A stretch of DNA of 64,000 nt from Symbiodinium natans (GCA_905221605.1 CAJNDS010002178.1:504193-568192); one strand, 5' to 3'. Shown: positions 30,816 through 41,192, counted from the stretch's first letter. The notes: generated by a model from the sequence alone, not told the origin. Program-made: numbers and translations.

Positions 30816-30882
30816 GGTGGTTTAGGGGTTTGGGGCTTGGCGGTTTAGGGTCTAGGGTTTAGGGCCTTGGGGGGTGCTTCAG

Positions 30883-30930
30883 GCAGCCGTCGCTGGGCAT
30901 CTGCTGGCCAGCTTGGCACTTCCGGCGGAG
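30883..30930 (+). CDS. Possible exon, Ala/Leu-rich helix
   Basis: Reads AAVAGHLLASLALPAE between acceptor GCTTCAG and donor GAG|GTGCCT, phase 0 at both ends. Confidence 0.42.
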
Positions 30931-31509
30931 GTGCCTTCTACTACTCTCAGAGGTTTAGGATTTAGGGCTTAAGGGACTAAACCCCTTACAAGGGACCTTA
31001 GGGGTTCCTTGGGGGTTATTTAGGGGCTACTTGGGTATGTGGGGAGTATATAAGGTATATATAAGGGTTATATAGGGGAATCAAGATGAAGGGTCCCCTT
31101 CTGGGGGGGTTCCCTCCTTACCCCCCTTAACTCTCGAAGTGTCGCCAGGGCCTTTAGAGTTTTTCATAGTTTGCCGGGTTTGCCGGGTTGTGTAGGTGCT
31201 TATATGGCTTGTGGGGGTGTACTTCTTGGTGCTCCCTGGAGTAGTTAGGACTCTTGTCGGGGACGCTCAGAACCACCCATTCAGGATTTTTAGGGTTTAA
31301 GGGTGAAGGGTTTAGGTTCTAGGTAATTATTCAGGTACTGGGTTTATCTACGGCTACCCATGGACCTTGGAGTATGCGTAGGCGGAGACGGCTAGGTCCG
31401 TGCCACTGTCGCGTTGCATGGGTCAGACTCGTCATTTCCCGAAGTGAGAACCTGAGCCCAAAACCCTAAACCCTAAACCCTAAACCCTAAACCCTAAACC
31501 CTAAACCCG

Positions 31510-31740
31510 GCAGCAGCTCAGCCTGCCAAGAAAAAACAAGCAGCTGCCAAGGACAAGACGAAGGCCGAGAAAAGCGGTGAGCATGGTTTAGGGTTTAGGG
31601 TTTAGGGTTTAGGGTTTAGGGTTTAGGGTTTAGGGTTTAGGGCGGTGAGCAGAACTGTCCCAAGTACACCAAGTGCAAGGAAACCATGCTCGGGATGCGG
31701 CAGAGGGTGCGGAAGATCCCAGTGGAGAAAGTGTTCGACG
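31510..31740 (+). CDS. Coding sequence split by a telomeric array
   Basis: Left part reads AAAQPAKKKQAAAKDKTKAE, right part NCPKYTKCKETMLGMRQRVR and KIPVEKVFDD. Both have GC-rich third positions. The break at 31574-31651 is a telomeric array with a 10-bp duplication (GCGGTGAGCA). If the array and one copy are removed the frame is continuous (KSGEQNCP).

Basic N-terminal part, unknown family. GT-AG splice sites that restore the same frame exactly were not found, so this may be an insertion and not a functional intron. Confidence 0.55.
31574..31651. repeat. Telomeric array with 10-bp target-like duplication
   Basis: GCGGTGAGCA at 31574-31583 and 31642-31651 flank about eight TTTAGGG units. Confidence 0.88.
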
Positions 31741-32172
31741 ACCCTAAACCCTAAACCCTAAACCCGAAACCCTAAACCCTAAAACCCAATCCCCAAGTCC
31801 AAAAGCGCAAGCTGCGAATTTGAAATCCAAAACCTACACCCCAGGGTTTGGGTTTGGGATTTAGGGTTTCGAGTTCTGCTCGGGTCATTTTTCGGAATTT
31901 CTAGGGTTTAGGGTTTAGGGTTTAGGGTTTAGGCTTTAGCATGCGTAGCCTTAAGCTCTTCCTTCCCTAAGGCTCCAAGGACCCTCCTACAGAGGGACTG
32001 GTACCTCCTAGGAAGGGTTCTGGAATCTCAAATCCCGGTATTTCGAGGGCCCACGAGCTTTAGGGTTAACCCTAAACCCTAAACCCTAAACCCTAACTCT
32101 AAACTCTAAACCCTAAACCTTAAACCCTAAAACCCTAAATCCCTAAACGCAACGCTGCCTGGCCTTGGACAG

Positions 32173-32220
32173 GCCCAGACTGGCTCCACCGTCGAGGTTA
32201 TCCCTCCGCCGTGCCTGGCA
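32173..32220 (+). CDS. Possible exon
   Basis: After acceptor TTGGACAG the frame reads AQTGSTVEVIPPPCLA. The TTTGGGG array starts immediately after. Confidence 0.4.
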
Positions 32221-32522
32221 GGGTTTGGGGTTTGGGGTTTGGGGTTTGGGGTTTGGGGTTTGGGGTTTGGGGTTTGGGGTGGGGTTTGGGGTTTGGGGTT
32301 TGGGGTTTGGGGTTTGGGGTTTGGGGTTTGGGGTTTGGGGTTTGGGGGGTTTGGGGTTTGGGGTTTGGGGTTTGGGGTTTAGGGTTTGGGGTTTTTGGGG
32401 TTTGGGGTTTGGGGTTTGGGGTTTGGGGTTTGGGGCTTGGGGCTTGGGGCTTGGGGTTTGGGGTTTGGGGTTTGGGGTTTGGGGTTTGGGGTTTAGGGTT
32501 TAGGGTTTAGGGTTTAGGGTTT
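32221..32522 (-). repeat. Homogenised TTTGGGG array
   Basis: About thirty-eight TTTGGGG units with rare slips and four terminal TTTAGGG units. The unit differs from the telomere by one base, uniformly across 270 bp. Confidence 0.93.
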
Positions 32523-32835
32523 GGATGATGGCCTAGGGGTTTAGAGGGTTTAGGCTCTTCGCGTTTAGCGTTTCAGTGTTGTTTTTGGGGCCTGGCTGTT
32601 TGACTGCTCTGAAAGGTTAATTGAGGAAGGAGTGTCGTCAATGTTACCTACACGTGGGTCGACGACTTCCACCGTGACCGTGCGTGTCAGTGGGGCCAAG
32701 GTGCGCGGGCACAGAACGGCTTTGGGGGTTGGGATTTGGGGCTTAGGGTTTTGGGTTTTGGGTATAGGGTTTAGGGTTTGGGGTTTAGGGTCTAGGGTTT
32801 AGGGTTTAGGGTTTAGGGGTTTAGGGTTTAGCGTA

Positions 32836-32891
32836 CATACATGCATGCATGCATGCATGCATGCATACATGCATACAGTACATACGTTACA

Positions 32892-32922
<31 letters not shown>

Positions 32923-32958
32923 CATGCAGGCATACATACATACATACATACATACATA
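32836..32958 (+). repeat. GCAT and ATAC tetranucleotide microsatellite
   Basis: Runs of GCAT followed by ATAC repeats, about 170 bp upstream of the RCC1-like gene. Confidence 0.9.
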
Positions 32959-33128
32959 GGGGAACTTCTCAAATTAGAATACCGACTACTACACTCCTCC
33001 TATAGCAACACCTACAAAGGTACCCCTATACCGGAAACGAGGAAACCTCACTTGATGTTTAGGGTGTCTAGCACGGTGATGATGCAAGAGCCCCCCAAAT
33101 ACAATCGCACGCAGAAAGCAGACTCCAC

Positions 33129-34619
33129 ATGAGGCCAGCCATGCCACTTACGATTGAGGTGAGCCTTCTAAGTGGCAAGAGGACTTTACTGGAAGCAGGA
33201 GCGGACGAGTCTGTAGAGTCATTGAAGAATAGAGCACGGAAGTCTCTGGATATTGGCAGGGCCAAGCTCCTGGACACCTCCGGACGCGTGCTGGATGGAG
33301 CAGCCACGCTTGAGGAATGTGGTCTGCAGAGCGGCGATACGCTGACCTTGCAGACGAGCTGCGTTCGTGTTCACGGTCACCATCGTGCTTTTGCTGCCAT
33401 TCTGGGCGATGGCTCTGGTGTGACAGGGGGCAGAACTGCGATGGCCGGCGACTGCAGTGCTGTGCAACGTCAGCTGAAGGACGTGCAGGAGATCCAAGCT
33501 ACCTCTTCGGCTTTTGCTGCCATTTTGGGCGATGGGTCTGTTGTGAGCTGGGGCGTTGTCGATGATGGTGGCGACAGCAGTTGTGTGCAAGATCAGCTGA
33601 AGGGCGTGCAGCAGATCCAAGCTACTGCCACGGCCTTTGCTGCCATTCTGGGCGATGGGTCTGTTGTGACCTGGGGCGCTGCCAATTGTGGTGGCGACAG
33701 CAATGCTGTGCATGGTCAGCTGAAGGATGTGATGCAGATCCAATCTACCCGCGGGTCGTTTTGCGGTTCCTTTGCTGCCATTCGGGGCGATGGCTCTGTT
33801 GTGACCTGGGGCTATGCTGCTTTTGGTGGTGACAGCAGTGCTGTGCAAGATCGGCTGAAGGGTGTCAAACAAATCCAAGCTACCGCCACGGCTTTTGCTG
33901 CAATTCTGGGTGATGGGTCTGTCGTGACTTGGGGCGATGCTGCTGATGGTGGCAACAGCAGTGCTGTGCATGGTCAGCTGAAGGATGTGAAGCAGATCCA
34001 ATCTACACGAGGGCCTTTTGGCGGCTCTTTTGCTGCCATTCTGGGTGATGGGTCTGTTGTGACCTGGGGCTTTGCTACTTATGGTGGTGACAGCAGTGCT
34101 GCGCAAGATCAGCTGAAGGACGTGCAGCAGATCCAAGCTACCCGCACAGCTTTTGCTGCCATTCTGGGTGATGGGTCTGTCGTGACTTGGGGTGATGCTG
34201 CTTGCGGTGGCGACAGCAGTGCTGCGCAAGATCAGCTGAAGGGCGTGCAGCAGGTCCAAGCTACCGCCACGGCGTTTGCTGCCATTCGGGGCGATGGGTC
34301 TGTTGTGACCTGGGGCGCTGCTGCTTATGGTGGTGACAGCAGTGCTATGCAAGCTCAGCTGAAAAATGTCAAGCAGATCCAAGCTACCCAAGGGGCGTTT
34401 GCTGCAGTTCTGGGTGATGGGTCTGTCGTGACCTGGGGCGAGGTTGCCAGTGGTGCAGACAGCAGTGCTGTGCAAGATCAGCTGAAGGGCGTGCAGCAGA
34501 TCCAAGCTACCTCGGCAGCTTTTGCTGCCATTCTGGGCAATGGGTCTGTTGTGTCCTGGGGCTCTGCTCCTGGTGGTGATTTCAGCAATGCTGTGGAAGG
34601 TCAGCTGAAGAACTGGTAG
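33129..34619 (+). CDS. Ubiquitin-like domain + RCC1-like repeat protein, intronless
   Basis: Encodes 496 residues. Residues ~5-75 form an ubiquitin-like domain (PLTIEVSLLSGKRTLLEAGA, ending LQSGDTLTLQ). From ~85 to the end come about ten repeats of 37-42 residues with FAAILGDGSVVTWG and GGDSSAVQDQLKGVQQIQA, as in RCC1/UVR8-type propellers. Such combinations are common and multicopy in dinoflagellate genomes. The function is probably protein interaction; the partner is unknown.

The start is ATG at 33129, with a second in-frame ATG at 33141. No intron, unlike its neighbours, which suggests a retrocopy or recent tandem expansion. Two repeats carry a 5-residue insertion (RGSFCG, RGPFGG). The stop TAG at 34617 follows a truncated last repeat, so the C-terminus may be shortened. 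Confidence 0.9.
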   Translation: MRPAMPLTIEVSLLSGKRTLLEAGADESVESLKNRARKSLDIGRAKLLDTSGRVLDGAATLEECGLQSGDTLTLQTSCVRVHGHHRAFAAILGDGSGVTGGRTAMAGDCSAVQRQLKDVQEIQATSSAFAAILGDGSVVSWGVVDDGGDSSCVQDQLKGVQQIQATATAFAAILGDGSVVTWGAANCGGDSNAVHGQLKDVMQIQSTRGSFCGSFAAIRGDGSVVTWGYAAFGGDSSAVQDRLKGVKQIQATATAFAAILGDGSVVTWGDAADGGNSSAVHGQLKDVKQIQSTRGPFGGSFAAILGDGSVVTWGFATYGGDSSAAQDQLKDVQQIQATRTAFAAILGDGSVVTWGDAACGGDSSAAQDQLKGVQQVQATATAFAAIRGDGSVVTWGAAAYGGDSSAMQAQLKNVKQIQATQGAFAAVLGDGSVVTWGEVASGADSSAVQDQLKGVQQIQATSAAFAAILGNGSVVSWGSAPGGDFSNAVEGQLKNW

Positions 34620-35030
34620 CCGATTCTTTTCCGACTCTTGCTTCTCGTTGCCCTGTACTCGGCAGTAAAAACGGCCCGTGCGTTCTGCTCCGGAGGGCCT
34701 GAACGACTGCGAAATTCTGCTCTTGCGAAGTCCTAAAGTAGAATGCCCCAAGCCCCAACCCCCAAATAAGTTAGAACCCTTCAAGCCAAACCCTAAAACC
34801 TGAAACCCTATCAGAATTGGGCTTCTGGGTTGGGGTTGGGGCCTGATTAGGGTCTGAGTTGTCAGCACCACATCCAGAACCATGGGACACCCAGCATGCA
34901 TGCAAACAAGGCATTGGGAAATATGGTTGTAGGATGTTTTTTTGGGGGGTTTAGAGTTTAAAGGACTCTATTTCATAGTCGCAGTTAAACTGTCGGTGGG
35001 GACGCTAAGTACAACTACCTTCTCTTTTTT
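34620..35030. other. 3' flank of RCC1-like gene
   Basis: Unique sequence with a few telomeric units. No terminator or poly-A signal identified. Confidence 0.3.
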
Positions 35031-35040
35031 ACCGTAGCCT

Positions 35041-35151
35041 CCCAAAGGGTCCAAGTACCCATACAGTCTATTCTCGGGCCTCAAAGGGGTTCCCGTACAG
35101 TAGCTATATCGTGTCCGAACATGTACTACATGTGTACATGGACCCTCAGGG
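35041..35151. mobile_element. Palindromic element family E, copy 1
   Basis: GGGTCCAAGTACCCATACAG at left and TGTGTACATGGACCCTCAGG at right are inverted. About 110 bp and homologous along its length to 36481-36589. Confidence 0.75.
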
Positions 35152-35551
35152 ACCTAATCCGCCGTTGCGGTAAGGCCTACAAGCTAGGTTATGCCGGGTT
35201 GCTTCTGACGGTATCTTAGGAGACACCCTCACGTCTCAGCCCTAAACCCAAAACCCTAAGCCCCGAACCCTTAAACCCTGACATGTCAAGCTCTGCCCCC
35301 AAACTCAAAACCCCATTTAGGGTTTAGGGTTTAGGGTAGAACCCCAAGACCGAACCCACCACAGACCCCCTCAAGCATCCGAAACCCAAACAGCCCTAAA
35401 CCCTGAACTCTAACCCTAAAACCTAAACACCCTTCAACACCTTAAACCCTCTGCCCCAAGCCACAAACCCTGAACGTTGTAACCCCTAAACCCTAAACCC
35501 TAAACCCTAGGCCCTAAACCCCAAACCCTAAGCCCTCAAAGAAGCTAAGCC

Positions 35552-35602
35552 ATGGAAGCGGCATCCCGGAAGCGAGCGCGCGAGGAGCACCTCCACCCCT
35601 GC
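35552..35602 (+). CDS. Possible first exon, basic N-terminus
   Basis: Starts ATG at 35552 and reads MEAASRKRAREEHLHPC, then runs into G-rich and telomeric sequence. Confidence 0.42.
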
Positions 35603-35625
35603 CGGGGTGGGGGAGGGGGGAAGGG

Positions 35626-35810
35626 TTTCGGGTTTAGGGTTTAGGGTTTACGGTTCAGGGTTTAGGCTTTAGGTTTTTGGGTTTAGGGTTTAGGGTTCAG
35701 GGTTCAGGGTTTAGGGTTTTAGGTTTTTTTGGGTTTAGGGTTTAGGGTTTAGGGTTAGGGTTTAGGGTTTAGGGTTTAGGTTATAGGGGTTTAGGGTTTA
35801 GGGTTATTTT
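35626..35810 (-). repeat. Degenerate telomeric array (TTTAGGG)n
   Basis: About twenty units with TTCAGGG and TTTTAGG variants. Confidence 0.88.
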
Positions 35811-36480
35811 GGGCACTTAGATGCCCCTGGTTGGAATAACGCTCGCAACCCAGCGCCTTCCTCAGTGAACTTGCGTCATCCGATGTTTGATTCGCAAGCC
35901 AACCCCTAAACCCTAAACCCTGAACTCTAAACCCTAAACCGTCAGGCCTACGATCTAAGAACTGCCCATGAACAAAGGCGAAAACATCTGAACAAAGGCG
36001 AAAACAGTTGTCGCGTTTAGAGTTGTTTTGGGGTTTAGGTTTTCGTTGGCTGGTCAAAGCGTCCGTTCTTACATCATGTTTTTGTTTATCACAAATGTTG
36101 TAAAGCAAGAAAGAATGCAACCTCTGTTGCAAGCGGTCGCTCGACCCTAAACCCCTACACCCCAATCCCTAGACTCTAAACCCTCAACCCTAAACCCCAA
36201 AGCCCTAAACTCCTCTAAGGCCTAAACCCTAAACCCCGAGCCATAAACCCTAAACTCAAATTACTGGATCTGGTCATCCAAAACCGGCGCGCCGGCCAGC
36301 TTTGACAAGGACCTCGAGTTTGCACCCTCAAACCTAAACCCTAAAACCCCTCAATGAGTGTGTGCCGACACGCGCCTCCCCAGACTTTTCTGAGTGCGTT
36401 TTTTTGAGCTCGGCTGGCAATGGGCTTCGAATGCCTTCGACATGCATGCGGCAGTTGGTTCTCCCCCCTCAATGGACTTT

Positions 36481-36589
36481 CCCTAAGGGTCCATGTACCT
36501 ATATAGTATATACTTGGGCCTTAAAGGGCTTCCCATATAGTAGCTTTAGGGCCCAGGTATGTACTATATGTGTACATGGACCCTTAGGG
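36481..36589. mobile_element. Palindromic element family E, copy 2
   Basis: A nearly perfect 109-bp palindrome. CCCTAAGGGTCCATGTACCT at the left and its complement at the right, with centre near GGGCTTCCCATATAGTAGCT. Ends 15 bp before the possible first exon at 36605. Confidence 0.85.
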
Positions 36590-36604
36590 TTTCTCTCCTA
36601 TGAA

Positions 36605-36676
36605 ATGGCGGAGCCCTTGCTGAACAAGCGCCGTTCTGCACAGGCTACTCCGACGCTGCGGCAGCAGCTCATGCAG
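36605..36676 (+). CDS. Possible first exon
   Basis: ATG at 36605 reads MAEPLLNKRRSAQATPTLRQ and QLMQ to a GC donor CAG|GCCTTA, phase 0. Telomeric variants follow. A likely continuation is 36980-37071 though the phase is unresolved. Confidence 0.5.
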
Positions 36677-36714
36677 GCCTTAGCCCAACCCCAAACGATA
36701 AACCCCACCCTAAA

Positions 36715-36970
36715 CCTCAAACCCTAAACCCCTGAACCCTAAACCCCCTAAACCCCCTAAACCCTAAACCCCCTAAACCCCCTAGACCCCCTAAACCCCC
36801 TAAACCCCCTAAACCCCCTAAACCCCCTAAACCCCCTAAACCCCCTAAACCCTAAACCCTAAACTAAACCCTAAACCCCCTAACCCTAAACCCCCTAAAC
36901 CCGAAACCCTAAACTCTAAACCCTAAACTAAACCCTTAACCCCTACACCCTAAACCCGAAACCCTAAACC
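36715..36970 (+). repeat. Homogenised CCCCCTAAA array
   Basis: About fifteen nonamer CCCCCTAAA units flanked by CCCTAAA units. Confidence 0.9.
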
Positions 36971-36979
36971 CCATCCCAG

Positions 36980-37071
36980 CGACGCCCGACTTTGTGGCGA
37001 AGGAGGAGCCGCTTGTGCCGCCGACACTGACACTGAGGGAGGAGCGGCTTGGTGGGCCTGAGAGGACTTCA
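36980..37071 (+). CDS. Putative exon
   Basis: Reads TPDFVAKEEPLVPPTLTLRE and RLGGPERTS after acceptor ATCCCAG. GC-rich third positions, Pro/Glu-rich, probably disordered. Confidence 0.48.
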
Positions 37072-37541
37072 GCTTCATTAGGTTTAGGGTTTAGGGTTTA
37101 GGGTTTAGGGTTTAGGGTTTAGGATTTTAGGGCTTGTTTGGGCCTCTGGGGTTTTGGGGCTACTGGGCCGTGGGTTTTAGGGCTTACAGTAACATATCTT
37201 CCTAATGTTATGGGACCCCATGGGCGAGTGGGTATATCTCCCTAACCTGAACTTGAGAATGCTGGACTTCAGATGCTAAACCCTAAGCCCTAAACTCTGA
37301 ACCCTAGCTGTAAGCTCGCCCGAAAAGGAGTGAAGGGTTGTTAAAAAAAAAAAGAACTCTGAACCCTAAACCCTAAAACCCCAAAGCCCTAAAACCCTAA
37401 GCCTAAACCTGAACCCCTAAATCTTACGCAGGCCCTCCCAAACCCCAAACCCCAAACCCTAAACCCTAAACCCTAAACCCTAAACCCTAAACCCTAAACC
37501 CTAAACCCTCAGCAAGCCCTAGACAGCCCAGGTCCTGCCAG

Positions 37542-37620
37542 GAGCTCCGAGCGCTTTTCGGTCTCGCGCCCGCCGCGCGGGTGCTTTTGGTGGGCGAAGG
37601 CCGAAGAACAGGGCGTAGAG
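37542..37620 (+). CDS. Putative exon
   Basis: After acceptor CTGCCAG the frame reads SSERFSVSRPPRGCFWWAKA and EEQGVE. Confidence 0.42.
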
Positions 37621-37660
37621 GGCTTTTAAGGTTTGTTTAGGGTTTAGGGTTTAGGGTTTA

Positions 37661-37790
37661 GGGTTTAGGGGTTTAGGGGTTTAGGGGTTTAGGGGTTTAG
37701 GGGTTTAGGGGTTTAGGGGTTTAGGGGTTTAGGGGTTTAGGGGTTTAGGGGTTTAGGGGTTTAGGGTTTAGGGTTTAGGGGGTTTAATTT
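37661..37790 (-). repeat. Homogenised TTTAGGGG array
   Basis: Thirteen octamer TTTAGGGG units between TTTAGGG units. Confidence 0.92.
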
Positions 37791-38229
37791 GGGCTTTAGG
37801 GTTTTGGAGTTCAGGGTGGTGCAGGGTTTCGGGTTTAGGGTTTAGGGTTTTGGCTTTTGGGGTTTGGGGTTAAGGTTTTTGAGGGTTTTGGGGGTTTAGA
37901 GTTTTGGGTTTTGCGGTTAGGGCTTCAGGTTTTTTAGGGTTTTTGGGGGTTTAGTGTTTTGGCCTTTGGGGTTTCGGGTTTAAGGTTTTGTAGGGTTTTG
38001 GGGGTTTTGAGTTTTGGGTTTTAGGGTTTTTGGGGGTTTAGGGTGTTGGGGTTTAGGGTTTAAGGTTTTTTAGGGTTTTCGGGGGTTTAGGGTTTTGGGT
38101 TTTGGGGTTGGGGGGGTCAGCGGAGGGGGGGTTGGGAGATTTAGCGTTTGGGGTGTGGGGTTCGGGGCTGAGGGGTTTGGAGTTTGGGGTTTAAGGTTTC
38201 AGAGGTTTTTGAGGAGTAGGGTTACCAAA

Positions 38230-38460
38230 CCCTAAACCCTAGACCCTAGACCCTAAACCCTAAACCCTAAACCCTAAACCCTAAACCCTAAACCCTAAAC
38301 CCTAAACCCTAAACCCTCAACGCGGGAAGAGTGGCATGACCAGCAGCCGCCCTAATTTCCATGCCGAATCTGAAGCTTGTGTGTTCGTTTTAAGGTTTGT
38401 TTAGGGTTTAGGGTTTAGGGTTTAGGGTTTAGGGTTTAGGGTTTAGGGTTTAGGGTTTAG
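38230..38460. repeat. C-strand and G-strand telomeric arrays around an island
   Basis: CCCTAAA at 38230-38320 and TTTAGGG at 38400-38460 bracket an island reading GKSGMTSSRPNFHAESEACV on +, a possible exon. Confidence 0.7.
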
Positions 38461-38833
38461 TCTTTCATCCGAATAGAACGGATGCCGGTCCACGTGGCTG
38501 AGCGCCCAAGCCCTTACTTTAGGGTTTAGGGTTTAGGGTTTAGGTTTCAGGGTATAGGGTTTAGAGTTTAAGGTTTAGGGTTTAGGGTTTAGGGCCCTAA
38601 TCCTTTGAACCCTTAATCATAAGTCCTCATTCAACAACCCCTTGCCCCTTCAACCCCCAAACGTTGAAATCCCTAAGCCCTAGACCTCTCACCCCCTTCA
38701 CGTTCCCGGAGGTTTTGAAGCCCCTAAAGCCTATATCCCTAAACCCTAAATCCATAGACCTCAATATCCCCCCTAAAGCCCATAAAGCTCCCCAAAGCCG
38801 AAGCAGCTTGCGGAAAGGTAACTTATCCTTTGC

Positions 38834-38881
38834 TGCAGCGCTGGCCGCTCTGAAGACAGGGGCGCAGTTGCCGCTTTGCTG
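38834..38881 (+). CDS. Possible terminal exon
   Basis: Reads AALAALKTGAQLPLC before TGA. The frame also extends 5' through RKGNLSFA. Confidence 0.4.
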
Positions 38882-39234
38882 ATATGGAGCTCTAAGGTTT
38901 AGGGTTTAGGGTTTAGGGTTTAGGGTTTAGGGTTTTCCTTGGTGGGTTTTCGGTTCTAGGCTTTGAGGGGGGTTGCTCACTAGGGCTTAGGGTTTTGGCG
39001 TCCAGGGTTTCCGGGCCGAGGCTTACTATTTTCGGGTTTGGGAGCTTAGGGTTGTGGGTTTTCGGTCTTAGGCCCTTCAGTGCTTGGCTTAGGGTTTTTG
39101 GTGTTTGGTGTTTTAGGGCGCGAGGCTCCTCACTGGCTTGCGATTCTGGATTCAGTTTTGGGCCTTTCTGGCTTGAGGGCGATCCCACGGCGAATTTAAC
39201 GCAACTACTCTAGGACAGGGGGTGACTGACTTGT

Positions 39235-39330
39235 CCGCTGTGGACGATTGGCAAGGGCTTCGGGTTTGGATGCTGCGTGTGAACCCGACTTTCTCCAGAT
39301 TTCAGCTGACAGGTACCGAGTTCTTCAAGT
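39235..39330 (+). CDS. Putative exon
   Basis: Reads TDLSAVDDWQGLRVWMLRVN and TFSRFQLTGTEFFK. Good codon profile and protein-like composition. Family not recognised. Confidence 0.48.
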
Positions 39331-39485
39331 GCCCTAAACCCCAAACCCCAAACCCCACACCCTAAACCCTGGTAGAGACATGTTATTTCGTTTTTCGGAG
39401 CTCAGGGTTAACGTTTCGTTTTTTTTTAGTTCCTTTGAAGGCTCTAAGTAGCTCGAAGCATCTACGTGCTCTATGCAAGCTGTTC

Positions 39486-39545
39486 AAAATGTCCATTCAC
39501 AACATAACCATCTCCATAGGCAATGACCCCAGGCTCCTCGACCTG
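39486..39545 (+). CDS. Putative exon
   Basis: Reads KMSIHNITISIGNDPRLLDL up to CTGG|GTCTAG, a possible GT donor running into telomeric sequence. Confidence 0.45.
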
Positions 39546-39664
39546 GGTCTAGGGTTTAAGGTTTGGGCCTTATGTTTTGGGGTTTAGGTCTTAGATTTAC
39601 GGGTTTAGGGTTTAGGGTTTAGGCCTTAGGGTTTAGAGGGCTTAGGGCTTAGATTTAAGGGTTT

Positions 39665-39766
39665 GCAGACCCTCGAGGTGGTGTGGGGATCGGCAGGTCC
39701 ATTGTGCCCATGCTCCAGTCAGCTAATGAGCTCGACAGGATCCTCGTCCAGCTAAGAGAGCTCTAG
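39665..39766 (+). CDS. Putative terminal exon
   Basis: Reads DPRGGVGIGRSIVPMLQSAN and ELDRILVQLREL, TAG at 39764. Amphipathic C-terminus. Possibly ends the gene containing 39235 and 39486. Confidence 0.5.
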   Translation, partial: ADPRGGVGIGRSIVPMLQSANELDRILVQLREL

Positions 39767-39834
39767 AGGGTTTAGGGTTTAGGGCTTAGGGCTTAGGGTT
39801 TAGGGTTTAGGGTTTAGGGTCTATGGTTTAGGGT

Positions 39835-40069
39835 TTTGGAGAGCACCTCTGCCAAAAAAAAGCAAAAAGCAAAGGCTGCAGCACCGGATCTTGCGACGCC
39901 TGCTGCCAGCAAAACAGCACTCCCACATCCTGGACGGCATCGCACAGCGCGGACTTGAGTGAGGGCGACCAAGTGCAGCTGGATGATGCCCATTTCATCT
40001 GCATGATGACAGGAAACAGGATTCGTGTCATTGCCAGCCTTGAGCTACAAGCCCAGATGCGGGTTTAAG
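39835..40069 (+). CDS. Putative coding island
   Basis: The right part reads DLSEGDQVQLDDAHFICMMT and GNRIRVIASLELQAQMR. The left part has KKKQKAKAAAPDLATPAASK in another frame. Either a small intron, a frameshift or two exons. Family unknown. Confidence 0.42.
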
Positions 40070-40929
40070 TTTTAGGGTGTTAGGGTGTTAGGGGGGTGGG
40101 GTGTTAGTGCTTAGGGTGTTTGGGCGTTAGGGTGTTAGGATTTAGAGTGTTATGATATGGTGTTAGGGTATAGGGTGCTAGGGTTTAGGGATTGGGGTTT
40201 CGGGTTTAGGGTTTAGGGTTTAGGGTGTAGGGTGTAGCGTGTCAGGGTTGAGGGTGGGTTGGAGGACTGCGACCACCTATGAGTCTGAGGAGGAGCACCG
40301 GCAGCGTTTTCAAGGCCCTTTGGAAGCGTGTGGGCCGTGTGGGTTGAGATTGGGAGGCTTAGGGGGGGTTTCGGGTTTAGGGTTTAGGGTTTTGGGTTTA
40401 AGGTTTAGGGATTCGGGAATCGGGTTTAGGGGTAGGCCAGTGGCATCCTCTTTGCCCTTTTCTTGGTTCAAGGTTCCCTTTCAAGAGTAACCAACCCAAA
40501 AGGGATACCCCTATCGGGATATGGTTACGGACTTAGCAAGGAGTGATGCCCGGCATGAACCCTAGACCCTCTTTCGGCCCTAAACTCGAACCCCGACATG
40601 TCAATGTTGAAGGGCAAGCTTTAAACTCGACGCAGCTTCAATTCTTGAAGTTGAAGTTTGTTCTGTCTTTGACACTTGAAGGCGGGTAGGGTTCTTCTCC
40701 TACAATCCTACCACCCTTTTTGTACCCCTGAAGGCATAGTGACTTCATAGACGCTCTCTCTCTCTCTCTATTTATATATGCCATCATATACCCCTTGATA
40801 TACCGTTATTTCCCATGATATTCTGTACCCCTTGTACACTTACAGACCCTCAAGTCATAGAAGCCTTGGACTACCTGGAAGTTCCCACACCGCAGTTTTG
40901 CACACTGAGACCTTGAACTTGAACCCTCA

Positions 40930-41105
40930 ACCCCAAACTCTAAGCCCCAAACCCCAAACCCTAAGCCCTAAACCCTAACCCCTAACCCTAAACCCCAAAC
41001 CCCTAACCCTAAACCCCAAACCCTAAACCCTAAACCCGAAACCCTAAACCCCAAACCCTAAACCCTAAACCCCAAACCCTAAACCCTAAACCCTAAACCC
41101 TGCAG
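40930..41105 (+). repeat. Alternating CCCCAAA and CCCTAAA array
   Basis: About twenty-four mixed units. Confidence 0.88.
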
Positions 41106-41192
41106 GCTCCGCTGAGCGCTGCGAGGCACTGCAGTGTGCAGGCCTTCAAAGACCCTCCTGCCGAGGAAAGGATGCCTCATCGGGTGTTTTAG
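41106..41192 (+). CDS. Possible terminal exon
   Basis: Reads APLSAARHCSVQAFKDPPAE and ERMPHRVF, with the stop supplied by a telomere-like TTTTAG. Telomeric arrays on both sides. Confidence 0.38.
   Translation, partial: APLSAARHCSVQAFKDPPAEERMPHRVF

Noticed and set aside
32165-32510. Frames reading repeated GLGFGVW
   Set aside because: Direct translation of the TTTGGGG array.
33219-34901. 560-codon open frame antisense to the RCC1-like gene
   Set aside because: It mirrors the sense repeats; composition is unlike a protein and no domain is visible. A by-product of the repeat's codon pattern.
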